Positions 38,150-50,700 of a stretch of DNA of 64,000 nt are shown here, piece by piece; positions within the stretch are counted from its first letter, which is position 1; every line of letters starts with the position of its first letter. This stretch comes from Cylicocyclus nassatus (Eukaryota; Nematoda; Chromadorea; Rhabditida; Strongylidae), in contig CATQJL010000112.1 in the NCBI GenBank assembly GCA_958299035.1, positions 56,277,140 to 56,341,139 on the forward strand, in the 5' to 3' direction. The notes under the pieces are model-generated. The model did no database searches. It saw only the letters and a program-made list of their open reading frames with translations, and was not told the origin of the DNA. The translations under genes and the position numbers were made by a program.

Positions 38150-38655
38150 AGTGGAATAGCGCCGAAAAGTCTTTAGTCAAAGTAGTCTTTCCATTTGAAA
38201 CCTATATCACTGGATGCCTCTTTGATTCCACTCTTTAATTCTCTGATTCTAAATCTGCTTTCCTTGTCAGCGGAACTACTCCCCGAAAGAAATTATGACT
38301 GTTTGAAAGGGCAAATTTGTCATGCTATAAGTGGCACAAAAAGCTTGAAAGTAGGTCATTTGCATCAAGTATATTGATTACAAAGAAGGAACATAATGTG
38401 TGGAAATTCACATAGGTGTTTTTGCAGAGCTTTTCGCTATTTTTATGCCATTTGAGGCTCGACAAATTTAGATTTTCAAACCATTAACTTTTTTGGAGAG
38501 TTGTTTTGCGAAAAAGGAGGGTGGATTTGGAATCATCATATAATGCTCTACAAATTTATATATCTACCATGTGGAAAGGCCACTTTGACTGAAAAGGCTT
38601 TCTTTGTAAGCTAATAGAGTTGCTGATTTTGAATGAAACGAACACTTTACCGTAA

Positions 38656-38896
38656 GGCCTCTAGAGTTCACGCGATTTGACCGTCGCGATTGATCGCGAC
38701 AAGACAACTATAACAATATCATTGCATGCCTATCTTCTTGCAGCTCCGTTATGATGGTTTTCCAACACGACTAATCGTGACTAACTATCACAACCGATAT
38801 ACAAGAAGATCGACATGCAGTGAACTCGTAACACTTGTCTTGTAGCGATTGAATCGCGACGATCAAATCGCGTGAACTCATTGTCAGTCCGAGGCC
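38656..38896. mobile_element. PIF/Harbinger-like MITE, copy 1
   Basis: Left end GGCCTCTAGAGTTCACGCGA, right end TCGCGTGAACTC... to GAGGCC, flanked by TAA on both sides (38653-38655 and 38897-38899). Inside are a second inverted pair (ATCGCGACAAGACAAC against TTGTCTTGTAGCGATT) and a central GTTGTGATAGTTAG-type stem. TWA duplications with a GGCC start suggest PIF/Harbinger; there is no transposase. Confidence 0.75.
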
Positions 38897-39067
38897 TAAT
38901 GCTTCCTTCTTAACTTATGCCACCTATACCACAACTTTTTTCGATGTTACTCAAAATTTTATTACACCATTTAAGAGACTTGAAAACCGTCAAAGGTTTG
39001 GTGAAATCTGCCACGGGAATCCTGTTCCATTGCCTTTCAGGGGTTTCTTTTGAGTTTCAACAGTTTA

Positions 39068-39352
39068 ACATCTAATGGAATGCCGGATGTTGGAAGTTAT
39101 TACCATAAACCAGTAATGAAGAGGGTCGATGACGAGCTCCTTAGTTGAATGTAAGTCGAGCCAGCTCCACAGTTCAAAGTACGCTGAAGACAAATTACTC
39201 AACCAGTGTGCACATTTTTTGAACTCCCTGTTTTTACTGGAAGCTATGAGGGGAAGAACCTTATCGTATCCTAGAGCGTTTGGATCCTGGATCAATCTAA
39301 AAGTTGTTGGTAATGATCGTTCTTGGCGTTCAATAAACTGGCACTCGTGCAC
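39068..39352 (-). other. Unassigned open fragment, possibly a transposon or gene relic
   Basis: A 95-codon minus-strand frame with a fairly even, protein-like composition (segments LPTTFRLIQDPNALGYDK and FKKCAHWLSNLSSAYFELWS). I recognise no family and see no matching splice sites or neighbouring exons in phase. It may be a decayed transposase or chance. Confidence 0.2.
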
Positions 39353-40794
39353 TCAGATCGACTTTCTCCACATTTTGAAGGCGGTTCGATCGTTAGGATT
39401 TACCTATGGCCCAAGGACTCGCTCCCATAAATAATTTTTGAGGGTCTGCATATCATTTATTATCACGCCTCCTACATGCAGATGTGACTTACAGTGCTCT
39501 AGTTCTTTCTCATGACTACTCCGCAGATTAGAAACGAATTTCTTTTTAATCTATCTCGAATTTCTTCATAATCTTGGCCAGAAGAAAAAGGTCGCACATT
39601 TGAAAGGATCAAACTGTTGGGGATGCAAATATTGTGGTAGTTAAGGAAAATGATTCTAACAATAAATAGGGTTTCTAAAGTCCAGAAAGTGAAGATAACC
39701 CTGGTTCCAAACTCGAAGGAAGAAGATTTTCTGTCGATTTTTGTCTAACTGCTACCTAATTTGTCAACATACTTTTCTCTGTCTACTAAGTCACTACAAA
39801 AGTTTTCGACCATCTTGTCTCTTTCCAAATGTAAAACTTATATGAAAAAAAGGTTTGCTTCAGTTCTTTTCTATGAATCTCAGTAAAACCTCTGCTCAGA
39901 ACTGTATCATTCATGAGACTTTGCTTTCGATGCATAAGGTGAAAATCATAAATATGTTGTTGGAAGCAACATTTTCAAACTCAGTTCATGATTGCGTTGA
40001 TCTTTGAACCATTGTCAAAAGCTTTAGCGTGAGGCTGAAAGTTTTTGTTTTATAGATTGCTCTAATCAGAATCCTGTATCTATAAAATTCTATTCGAAAC
40101 AAAAAAGGCAAACATTGACCTTGAAAGAGTTAAATATTAGTGAAGCTATTGTTCCGAACATGAATAACAGCAGAGGCAGTGCCTCAAATGCCTGTATCCT
40201 TTTCGCAGTTGCTATTTTGATTGTCAAGATTTGATGTCATAAGCCTACAGAAACTATGAAGAAAGCGCAAAATCAAAATGAATAACTGTTCAGCTCAAAT
40301 GTTTGAGCTAGATTTTTCCAATTTGTGTACAACGCTGCCGTTAAGAACTTATTTCATTTTTTCTACTGTATTTGGATGTGCAAAAATTACCAAGCCAAAT
40401 TTTTTTGTTGTTGAAGTAAACGAGAATGTGCTGCAATTGTTGCGGCGGTATTATCTTTTGCCAAATTATATTTCAAGCAGTGATTCTAAGCAGTTGTAGT
40501 TTTATACCAAAACTCAATATTGTGGACTTGTCGATGTCGTATGTTGCTTTTTCTCAACAGAGAACCATGCAAATCACAAAATCTTTCGGAATCTGAAAAT
40601 GAGGCCAGCGACTTATATCACTCGTGTCAGTGCGATGACATATGCATTTACTTTTGCAAAAATCTTACGACTTAACTTGGGCTGAATGTTGCTCCGTGCA
40701 TTTCGGTGAATAAAAAACCACCGAAGACCAGCAGAGGCATGAGCTTTTTATTTTGACTTCGAGCTTATATCAAGACTGTATTCACGACTCTAAC

Positions 40795-41255
40795 AGGGGA
40801 TGGATACTTGGTCGAAGTGGCGTTTCCATACAAATTGTACACTGTTTTATAGAGCATGAAATGTTGTGTTTAAATCTACTTTCGGTAACTGCAAAGCGCT
40901 TCTGGGAGGGGAGTTATGGAAATTTGATGCAAAAATTTGGAAGCGCCGCTACATTAAAATCATTCGGGAACTTAGTCCATGAGTTCAAATGGGGCCATGA
41001 TTAGTAGCAGGGCATTTTGTGGAATAAGGCCTTCAATCTAATGAACTCATTCATGTCAGTCATTTTCCAAGCGCCGAAAAGACTTCAACACCTATTTTTA
41101 TCTTAGCCAAATCAATGAATTTCTACCTCAAAAAATTTTCATAACTCCCCCACCAGAAGCGCTTTGCAGATATTAAAAGCAGATTTGGAATCAGCGTTAA
41201 ATGCTCTATAAGATGATATACATCTCCTATAGAAACGCCACTTCGACGAAGTATC
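40795..41255. repeat. Foldback element near the ARMC5-like start
   Basis: The left arm, with GATACTTGGTCGAAGTGGCG and GCAAAGCGCTTCTGGGAGGG, pairs with the right arm, CCCACCAGAAGCGCTTTGC and CGCCACTTCGACGAAGTATC. A related right arm is seen at about 38525-38640. The centre is near 41010. No coding capacity. Confidence 0.7.
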
Positions 41256-41364
41256 CTTTCCTTGTAAGTCTCCAAGCTGCTGATGGGATTTTAAGAAGCT
41301 GCGTATCGCTTCAGTTCATAGCTCCGAAATCGGTATGAAAGCGAGACTGAGAAGGAACATCTAA

Positions 41365-41566
41365 GGCCCCGGTCAGACTTCACGCGACTTAATCGTCGCG
41401 ATCTAATCGCCAAGATTTCCATTCATTTTCATTTCACATTCAAAAATTTCGGGCTGGAAAAGTATCACAACCGAATGCAAGTTGATCGGCATGGAATGAT
41501 GTTGTAGCAGTTGTCTCGTCGCGAATCAGTCGCGACGATCAAATCGCGTGAAGTCTGCCCGGGGCC
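41365..41566. mobile_element. PIF/Harbinger-like MITE, copy 2
   Basis: Starts GGCCCCGGTCAGACTTCACG and ends AAGTCTGCCCGGGGCC, flanked by TAA (41362-41364 and 41567-41569). It has long inverted termini containing AATCGTCGCGATCTAATCG. It is nearly the same sequence as the copy at 62098-62507, minus that copy's insertion. Confidence 0.8.
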
Positions 41567-41749
41567 TAACTGGAAAAAATGGAACACTTTGATTTTCTGC
41601 TTTTATATGTCGAATACTCACATAACCCCGTATTATTTCTCGATCACAAACTGCAGAGGTGTTTTCAGGTGTTTTAGCTGCTCATATAGAAAGCACTCCT
41701 TTATTTGTTTCTAATTCGCAGCCGTGATCATCTCAATGTTGTTCTATGC

Positions 41750-41763
41750 AAATATTTCAGATG
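41750..41763 (+). promoter_or_regulatory. Splice acceptor abutting the ARMC5-like ATG
   Basis: AAATATTTCAG ends at 41760 and ATG follows with no spacer. In nematodes this suggests spliced-leader addition directly at the start codon, so the mature 5' UTR would be essentially the leader. A cis-spliced upstream exon cannot be excluded. Confidence 0.5.
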
Positions 41764-44700
41764 GATGCCAAACGGATCAAACTGGATGCGGACGACGAAA
41801 ATTCACGTGATTCGCAAATTTCCGTCAGTTCTTCAGAATCTGCACCCTCTTCTTCCAAAGTGACGCTCGACCAACTGAACTCTTCGAATACTCCGATCAG
41901 CTCTTCGGCATCTGCACCTTCGACGTCCAAAGTGACGCTTGATCAGCTGAAGTCCACAAATCCAAGAATCGTCAACACTACTCTGCTGAAGCTGAAATCA
42001 ATGCTAAGAAGCAGACAATCAATAGAAAGATTTATGGATCCTCAGTCACAGAAGTTCTCCGCTGTCGTGGACATTTTCCTTCAGGCTGCTACCGAACTTG
42101 CGAACAAAACGTTAGTGTTTTTGAGTTTTTGTCCAGTATCTATCGTATGGATTAGTATGACAAATGAATTTGTAGACGGAAGAAGAGAGGTAGGAAGGCT
42201 AAAGAGTAGGGATGAGACACTTGGTAGAATATTGGTCTCTTCACAGTTTTCACTGATAGATGAGTAATCCGCAATGTTTGTACACCCAGTGGGGCGGAGG
42301 ACTATATGTCGCCGGAAGTGATCGCACGCGGATATCTGTAACAGACCACGCAGCCATGCTCACAGACATTACTTTGTATCAGCTGTCCGTGCGAGGTGGA
42401 GCCTATCGGCCATGTAATTCCCTGCCCTTTCAATGAGGCAGGCGCAGCTTTGCGGTTAGGGTAGAGGAACGAAGTCCCGCTAAGCGCCGCGCTCAGCTCA
42501 ATGCTTTTTTATTTGTTCCAACATGTCTTGCCCTCGTTGCATAGTTGAAACCGGGGCAGCAGTTCCGCCAAACTGAAATTGATTTGAATTGTAAGCGACA
42601 TTTTGTGAATATCCGAGTATGGCCTCGGGCATACTTCAGCGATTTCAGTTGCGCCGCGATTTGGCAATCCGCCAGAAGTCTTCAGATTCAACACTAGCAA
42701 AATGCACATGCATAGTGTGTATAACCGTGGCCTGACGAAATGCTTATCTTCTGTACATTTGAAATGTGCTTACTATGAGTTACGCACAGCTGGAATATTG
42801 CCAAATCGCGTTGCGACTGAAATCGCATGAAGTATGCCCGGCCCTAAACAGTTACGACTCTATTGCAAGCCGATCATCTAGTATTTCGGTTGTGGTAGCT
42901 CTTCAACACGACCAATCGTGACCAACTATCACAACCGAAATGCGATGATCGGAGTGCAATGGACTCGGAACTGTTTGTCTTGTTGGGAAAATCGCGGCGA
43001 TGAAATCGCGTAAACTCTTCCCGAGGCCTATCGCTACCCCTCATTGCAATTCTTCTTTTTCGTGAGCAATGACGAAACAAACTCAAAGTTACTCATTGAG
43101 TGATCCTTGGCTATCATTCCCGCCATTTGCATTAGGCGAGAATCGGTAGCGGCCTTCACTCTCAATCTATAAGCGCGGTCGCTCGCGTAAGGCCTTAGTC
43201 ATACCTAGCGCGATTGCCAAAATCCGCTTTCGTTAGCGATTTGATAGATGTTACTAATCACTGCGGACAGAGCCCAATGCACAGGCGCTATTTGCAACCT
43301 GAAACAAGCCTGTCGATTCTGCTATAGAAGTGCGCTTATTATGAACCGTCGTAGCACTGCCGAAACGCGCGAGATCTGAACGATGCTTGAGGCAAGAGCA
43401 CGACCCGGTAAGTCTGCTGTTGTCGGATAAAAATTTATCTATTCGTTTAGCAAGATTTCATGGAACTGCGCAGTTGCACATAAGACGCCGAGTGGTAACA
43501 AGACCAATGTCAGATTGCTCAGGGCGCCATCTGGATTAGACTAAACGACACTTCTGGGACGACGCCTTGGGACTTTCTCATGCTCTGCATCTATAGTGCC
43601 AGGACACTCCTCAAACGCTGACCTCTACGTTCTAATCAACCTCAAGAGCACATTAACTACTACGTCATCGTTGCAGGAAACTTCGACCAGGGAGGAATCA
43701 AGTGCCGCACAAGTGTTGATGGGATCTTCATCACTCGTTCTGAGGAAGCTCCATCACGAAATGTTGTAGATGTTGGCTTTGTCCTCCATCCATCTAAAGT
43801 CCATTTTGTCGAGGCATGAGACTTTCACCTTGGGTCTTGCGACTCTGTTCTCCACAGAAAACAACCAGCATCATCAACTTCTACTACCAACACCAGCGGA
43901 TGCATTCTGTGAAGATGCCAGGAAAGTTGTCCGCATTTTCGCGCGAAAATCGGGATGCCACACTGGAATAGATACCTTTTGATCTATCGGGAGTGGCGGC
44001 TGGTTGGTGGGACTGTTGGAGCTCTGCACCTCTTTCTGTGCATGCTGTCTGGTCATTTTCCAACCACGAGCATAAAAGGCAAAGCTTCAATCGTTAAGGA
44101 CCACAGTCGCGAAAGGGGTCCAAAGCAGGCGAGGCGACCGCGTGGACGTGAGCCCCGCCCACCAGCCGCCACTCCCAATGAAATAAAGTGTAAAGAGAAT
44201 TATGAAGTTTGGATATGTGCTCCGGAACGAAAACGATAACAGTTTCGTTGATGTTCTCTCCACCGCACAACTTCATGAAAACTTCATCTTTCTGAAGAGA
44301 AAACAACCTCGGTGGACATGGAAGTCGCCCAAAGGAACGACTAACGCGGGGATCGCTCACATTCTCACAACCGACGGTGCACCTTGCTCAATGCTTTAGT
44401 AATGCTATCCTTCTGCAGGGGCTCCTATCACTGCCGGGTTGGAAAGAGGATGTGTCAAGCACACAAGAGGGAAAGGGTCGATTATGACGGTCACAGGCTG
44501 TGGGAGCTCAATCAAGTAGTGACCACCGTCCACTCGAGATTACCGCGTCTCACCTAACATCTTACCTTTAAAGGGAAGGGATTCCCGACCTATGGAGAGC
44601 CTCCGCAACAATTCTTCTCTCCAAAAGGGCCAACGGAGGACTTCGGAAGTGTGCCTACGACTCTTGAGAAGAGCACGTAAAGGAGCTCGAAGACTGCGAA

Positions 44701-47700
44701 GGGATTATTTGAAAAACAAACAGCATTGAGGCAGGATTCAAATTGGAATCCATCTCGAGAGACTGGTAGCAAACGCCGGCGCAGAACATCTTTGCAGGAA
44801 GATCTTCGGGAGCACAGCAAGATGCTGGAAGCAAGCGAAGGAAGAAGAAGCCTCAGAAAGTGCCAAAGGGACCTTTGCAAATATCAGGTGTCGCTGACAA
44901 CTGCTCAACGTAGACGGGATCCGGACTTCTTCCCGACATGAGATGGGATCTATCGCGAAAAACATCTACACATCTTCCGCTCTTCAATACCGAGCTCCGT
45001 TGTTTTCATTGGAGAAGATACACCACGGATTCCACCTGCTGAAATGCGCACTGCGACTCCAATGAACTCGATGGCTCCAGGACCTGGTCACTTCTCTCCC
45101 ATACTTCTTCGAGCCGCGTCTACAAGAGATTCTCGCGTTACCTCTAACGTATTGTCTTCAGAAGGAGAGGATTCCCAACCAGTGGAGAACGTCAAAAACC
45201 GTCTTCTCTTTAAGAAGGTAACGGAGGATTTTTGGAAGTACCGTCCAGTATGCCTAGTCTGCTATCCAGGAAGGAATATTCTACCTCGCACTAGGACACT
45301 GGATGAAACCCAGCCTTGGAACTGGCTGGATTTCCCAAGAAAGTAGCTGTGTGAACCACATGCAGACAGTTTCGATGGTCCGATTACCTCTCGTCATGAC
45401 CTTCGTCGACTGCGAGAGTCCCGACAGCGTTGAACTCAACGCAACCTGCCAACGCTGGTCGATCAAGGAGCAATCCAGTTTTTGTGAGGACATTGGCCGC
45501 CTGTTAAAAGGACTGTGTGCAGCATTCTATCGCCCCCTGACCGTCCCATTGAGAAGGGGGTACGACAAGGCGACACAACCTCTCGACGCTTCACAGCGGT
45601 CTTGTAGTGGATAATGAAATCTCTGGACTGGGCAATGCCAGAGCAGTGCTCGTATGCGCGCAAAGCCTGGCATTTGCTTTTTGAAGGAAGTGAGTAGGAG
45701 ATAGGGGTGGTTGCCGCCATGTCATAGCAGGCATGGGGCGGTATCTATTAACCTTCCACTCGCTGTTCGGGCCATCATGAACGAGTGTCCGGACAGGCGA
45801 GAGCGCAATCCCATAATTTATGAAAGGTTCGGGCGCGTGGCCCAAATGGGCAGCAGGGTCTGATCTGTTGAGATCGGGTGGGTTCAGGCACCTGCCATGC
45901 CCGATGTGGCCAAACTTGCCAGATTGGATCACATATTCAAACAGGCTGGAGCCCGATCATCAGTTTGGATTCGTGTATCGTGGGCGCCAGTGCTCGCTAT
46001 ACGGGCTGTGGTCTGTACAGGAACCCTTTTCCATATGGGAGATTGATAAATACCGCCCATGGCAGGATAGCGCGCGCCACGTTCGCGCCCACTCAACTAT
46101 TACTGCTTCTACGTCTTTGTCATGCAGTAGCCTTTACGCCCGCGAACGCGGCATGAGGCTCAAGCATTGCGCTTGTGATAGGAAAGGTATGTAGCACATT
46201 GTTGAGGGTGTACAGTTTTTTCCAATAAAAATAAGGATTTGGAGTTTGAATAGGCGCATTGTACGAGAGTTGGTGAAGTGCGCAGCCATATCCTCATATC
46301 TACCAGTGGCGTACCCAGGATTTCGGCTCGGGGGGGGGGGGGGACAAAATTTCCGATGAAGGTGCGTGGCTAATTTCGCCACTCCAAAAAATTTTCTGGT
46401 ATGCTCCCTAAAATTTTCGCGGGCTCAGAGCGCCCCCGGAAAAATTTTTTTATAAAAATGATTTTTTAATAATTTAAAAAATTATTTTGATTATTTACAA
46501 GTGCAGACAAGTCATTTGCGCAATTTTATAGCCCATGTAAGTAACGTTCAAGAATTTCGCGACCCGTTCTCGGGGGGGGGGGGGCGCCCCCCCCCCCCCC
46601 CTTCTCGCCCCCCACCCCTCGGTACGCCACTGCCCCATACGTGGCGCTAGTTTTGCGTTGCAGTTGCGAAAAGAGAATGCACCAATGGCACAGACTGTAT
46701 CTGTGGTTCTTTTGTTTTTCAAATTCTTGTTTTCCAGTAATTTCAATTTCAGACCGGAGTCCTTGTCTATACTGAAACAATCCATCAGCATCATTGCCAA
46801 CTGTTGTAATTACTCGATCTCGGCTTGTCTCAAAATGACAGCTCAGCGAATTGCGTTCACCCATATAGCAGGTCAGCGTGCTTCAAGAGACTTGTTTAGA
46901 ATTACTTTTGACACAAAGTTTCAGTGCGGATCTTCGAAAGTGGAACCCTTGCTCAAGACTGCAAAACTTCTATGGCTCGTCTCGTAGCGAATATGTGCGC
47001 GCATAAGGTTAGCATTTACGCTCTCTATTCCTTTTTATTTTATTACTTGTTAATAGGTACAAGGCTTCACTGTTCTGTTTATAATAACTAGTAATGGCAT
47101 TACCTGGAGCTTCAACTGAAGATTACCATGGGTAGGGCTGGAAAGTCTTCCCATCAAGTCCGCTGCAACACACTTTGACGCGAAAAAACGCGGAATAGCA
47201 ATCTCAATAGAAAAGCACTTTGAAGGTCGTTTGATGACTGGTAACGCAGTGATTTGGCAGGTTGTACTGGTCGATTCAGCGGTTAACTGAGTGTCCCTGC
47301 GGTCGCGGAAAAACAAACGCCCATGCATTCAATCCAACCGCTTGCTTGCGATTTGCTCTTAGTTAGAGACTAGTGAACCAGTAATCTAAAGGTGCTATTT
47401 GCAAGAGCGTTCGTTCCGTCACGCGGTTTCCCGCTATTTGCAGATTTTTGAATTGCGCTTACTTTTCTTTATATATTGGATTACCGTAGGGCGCAAATGT
47501 CATTGACGCGTAAATGTTGTCGGCAACGCAGGAAGTCCATACCAACCGTCAACTCCATTATATTATACGTATTGTCGTCTCCCCAACTTTGGCGAGGCGG
47601 AGTCGTGATCTTCACCAAAGATCGATGGATCAGATATGCCTCAGCACAGGGCAACCGCAACGCAAGGCACGCTAGCGCAGCTCCGCCTCGCCAAAGTTGT

Positions 47701-50700
47701 GGAGCCGCTCATACATGAAAGTCGCTCTACGTCGATACGTAATTACACAAGTTTTGTGCCTCAAAATCTTATGTTGGCCATCGTGCATGAGTCTTCAAAG
47801 GCAGCGTCCAGGCAAGTCTGGACACATGGGGATCACATGGATAGTAATTTTGGGGCCCTAACTAAGCCACTGCTCAAACGGCAGCTCAGGTAGTGCTCTA
47901 ACGGCTGAGATATTCACCTCGAAACTGGACCCCGCGATCGTATTTCGCACGGATTCATGGCGCAAAGCGTGGATCCTGGCGCGAAACTGCCATGAATCCA
48001 TGCGAATATCGCGTGGTCCAGTTTCGAAGGGAATATCTCAGCCGTTAGAGCACTACCTGCGCTGGCGCTTGGGCAGTGCTTTAGTTAGGGTCCCAAAAGT
48101 ACCTTCCACGTGAAATCCCCATAGGTCCAGATCTGCCTGGACGCTGCCTTTAAACGGCATTGGAACTTCTTTCAATATTCTCAAAGAATGAAGGAAGAAG
48201 AATAAAGGAAGCCTTACCTCAAAGTTAGCATGTCCGTCAAAAAGACTTTAGTTTTAGCGCATTGCGCGTATCGTGTGCAATCACACATATCAGACGAAAT
48301 GAATCGACTGTAGGCTGACCATGGAAAATAACGGAGAAATTTCCAAGAATTGATTTCTAAGCACCTAGTCTACCCTCCAACTCAGGGTTGGGTTTTTTGA
48401 GCGCGGTCACGCTAAAAAAAACGCGTTATCAGCAAAACGAGTTAACAGTTGCACTCATTAGTCAGCAGGTATTTCAGTCATTTTTCACCGACATTCGTGA
48501 TGATGTAAACAATACCTCGTAAACAGCCCGGCATATTTGCAGGAATCTGCAATGTGTGTTGCATCGAACCCGTCACTTGTTGACCGGCTGGTGCTCTTGT
48601 TGGAGACGGACGATGCTAGTGCTACACAAGCGCTTCGAGCCATACGTGGACTAATCGCTTGTTCATATATAAAGGTAAGCAACCTATCTTGTGTGCCACT
48701 CGCGCCATTTTTTAAAAATAAGTTTTTTTGGTTTTGTTTACCTTCTACGGTTGCATTTAAACCCTTTTTTGTGTGAGTCTCCACCATTAACATTCTTACT
48801 GGATTCTGCAAAACGAATGTGTCATTTTGCACAAGCTTTTATATGAAACACTTTTTGGAAATTCATTTTCCCACTCGAGCCAGTGAGTACAAATCCTGAT
48901 CTTACGATTAGCAGCAAAGCTTCCTTGTCTACTCAAAACGATCTTGGTAAGTTTAAGGAGCCCCTAGCAGAGGTAATGGGAGATTTTACAGTGTTGTATT
49001 GGCAAATAGCGCGTCTGCAGGGCATAGACCATCGCGAAAGTCGTCTCAACCCCGCCCCCTCGTTCCGGATCAGCCTACCTGCCGTATTTCCCAGCGCATA
49101 CGAACGTTAGGAGCTTATTTTGCCATTTTCCTGCGATGCAAAGCCCAGACTTAAATTCAGCAAAGGGGAAGGCTGCGGAAGAAAAACTAGAAAGCAAGAT
49201 TTTGCTAAGACACTGTCTCTCAGTCATTTTATGGTAAACGGAGAGATTAGCCTGCTTGAACACTTACCACCAAATGAACACATATTAGAAAACTTTATCC
49301 ACGATATATAAACCCATAGAAAAGGAAAATCGGAATGTGCACCGGACAAACTACAAAAGAAAAGCTGAAATGTGCGAAAAGTTAGAATGTTTACAAAAAA
49401 TATAAACAGTTATAAACCTCATAACATCAATCCAATCAATAAAACATGAAATATACCAAAGTACATTTCGAAGGACGGCATTCGCTGATAGGGGGATCCA
49501 ATTTTTTTTCCTGGCTAATGGTAACTTCAACGTTTAGCTCTGCCTTTTCGGTTGGAAGAGATTTTGACTGTGATGAGCTGGAGGATTACTATAGTGAGGT
49601 TGATGAGCTGGATGTGGTTTCTCGTGCGCCTTCTTCACCGCACCCGTTGGATAACTTTTTTCCATCTAAAACGATATTGGAAGTTGAAATTATTCAGAAA
49701 AATTTGTTTTTACCTGTGCTGGCAATGTGCTATCTCGTTCTACCAACTCGTGATTATCGTCAGAATTCTCCGAAGACGGCTGTTCCGTCTCAGATTGACG
49801 ACGATCCTGAGACAATCAAGATTAAGGCTTTCAAATACTATCAGAATTCCAAAAGAAAAGGCAACCACGAGAAAAATTTTAACAAATAGCAGGCACAAGA
49901 AAAACTGGACAAACTCACTTTCTTAGTAACAACTCTGCGTCCACCGACTTTCTCAGCAGGAAGATGTCCAGCCTTAGTTTCTGGTTCCTCAACAGCCATA
50001 GCTACTTTGATTCAATCTGAAACACGAAGAAAAACTGGAATAACCAGAAAAATAACCAGTAAGGGTAAAACCGATCGCGAAACGAAGAATGGATCAATGG
50101 ACAAAAGAGCGAACTATGAAGCGACTTTTGTTTTATCTATGGATGTAACAAGTGACAATCAACTACAGATAATTCTATATGTTCAGTCCACAGTAGATAA
50201 GAGCACCGAATAAGAAATGATCTCAAGAAAGATCTGGGGATCTTCGTTAAAAAATATTACGAATCGAGAAACCGAAGTATAACCAACGCCGGTAAAGTTG
50301 CTTTACTGACACAACGATTGTCAAAGTCTTGTTTGTGCAAAGTGTTATCCAGGAAAAGTTTTGGGAAGACGGATTGGACGCTAAGGTTGGCTCTATCTGC
50401 TCCGGTACTTATGGATCAGCATGAACACAGTAGGGGTCAACCGTCCTCAAAAGCGAAATCTCTATTAATGCCCAGGCGTACATCACGCGATTTCGCCGCT
50501 TCGCGATTCTCCCAACAAGACAACTGCTACGTATTCATTGCATGCTGATCATCTTGCATTTCGGTTGTGATAGTTAGTCACAATCAGTCATGAGGGAAAA
50601 CTATCACAACCGATATGTAAGATGATCTGCATGCAATAAACCGTAGCAGTTGTCTTGTTGGGTGCATAGCGAGAGAAACCATTATCCGTCGGAATCCGGC

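Larger units (their letters stand above)
34050..41760. other. Divergent intergenic region, mainly repeats
   Basis: This separates the polybromo start (-) from the ARMC5-like start (+). It contains AT-rich sequence, a GC/CpG-rich block at about 35090-35450 (a candidate promoter; overlapping open frames on both strands look like composition artefacts), a 1-kb foldback (37125-38149), PIF/Harbinger-like MITEs (38656-38896, 41365-41566) and another foldback (about 40795-41255). I see no supported gene apart from a doubtful fragment at about 39068-39352. Confidence 0.55.
42111..46752 (+). other. First intron of the ARMC5-like gene
   Basis: A 4.6-kb intron (donor AAC|GTTAGT, acceptor TTTCAATTTCAG). 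It contains two adjacent PIF/Harbinger-like MITEs (about 42621-43028), a decayed RTE-type retrotransposon on the plus strand (about 43650-45700), a GC-rich repeat fragment (about 46070-46160) and a CAGTGGCGTA-family element (46304-46632). Confidence 0.6.

Noticed and set aside
48883..49110. Plus-strand frame after exon 48543-48674
   Set aside because: It starts without an acceptor, does not fit the phase, and the exon before joins directly to 53148 with a continuous Armadillo-like sequence.
49446..49889. A 147-codon plus-strand frame inside an ARMC5-like intron
   Set aside because: It is the antisense shadow of the DAP1-like exons, which have proper splice sites and a family signature on the minus strand.
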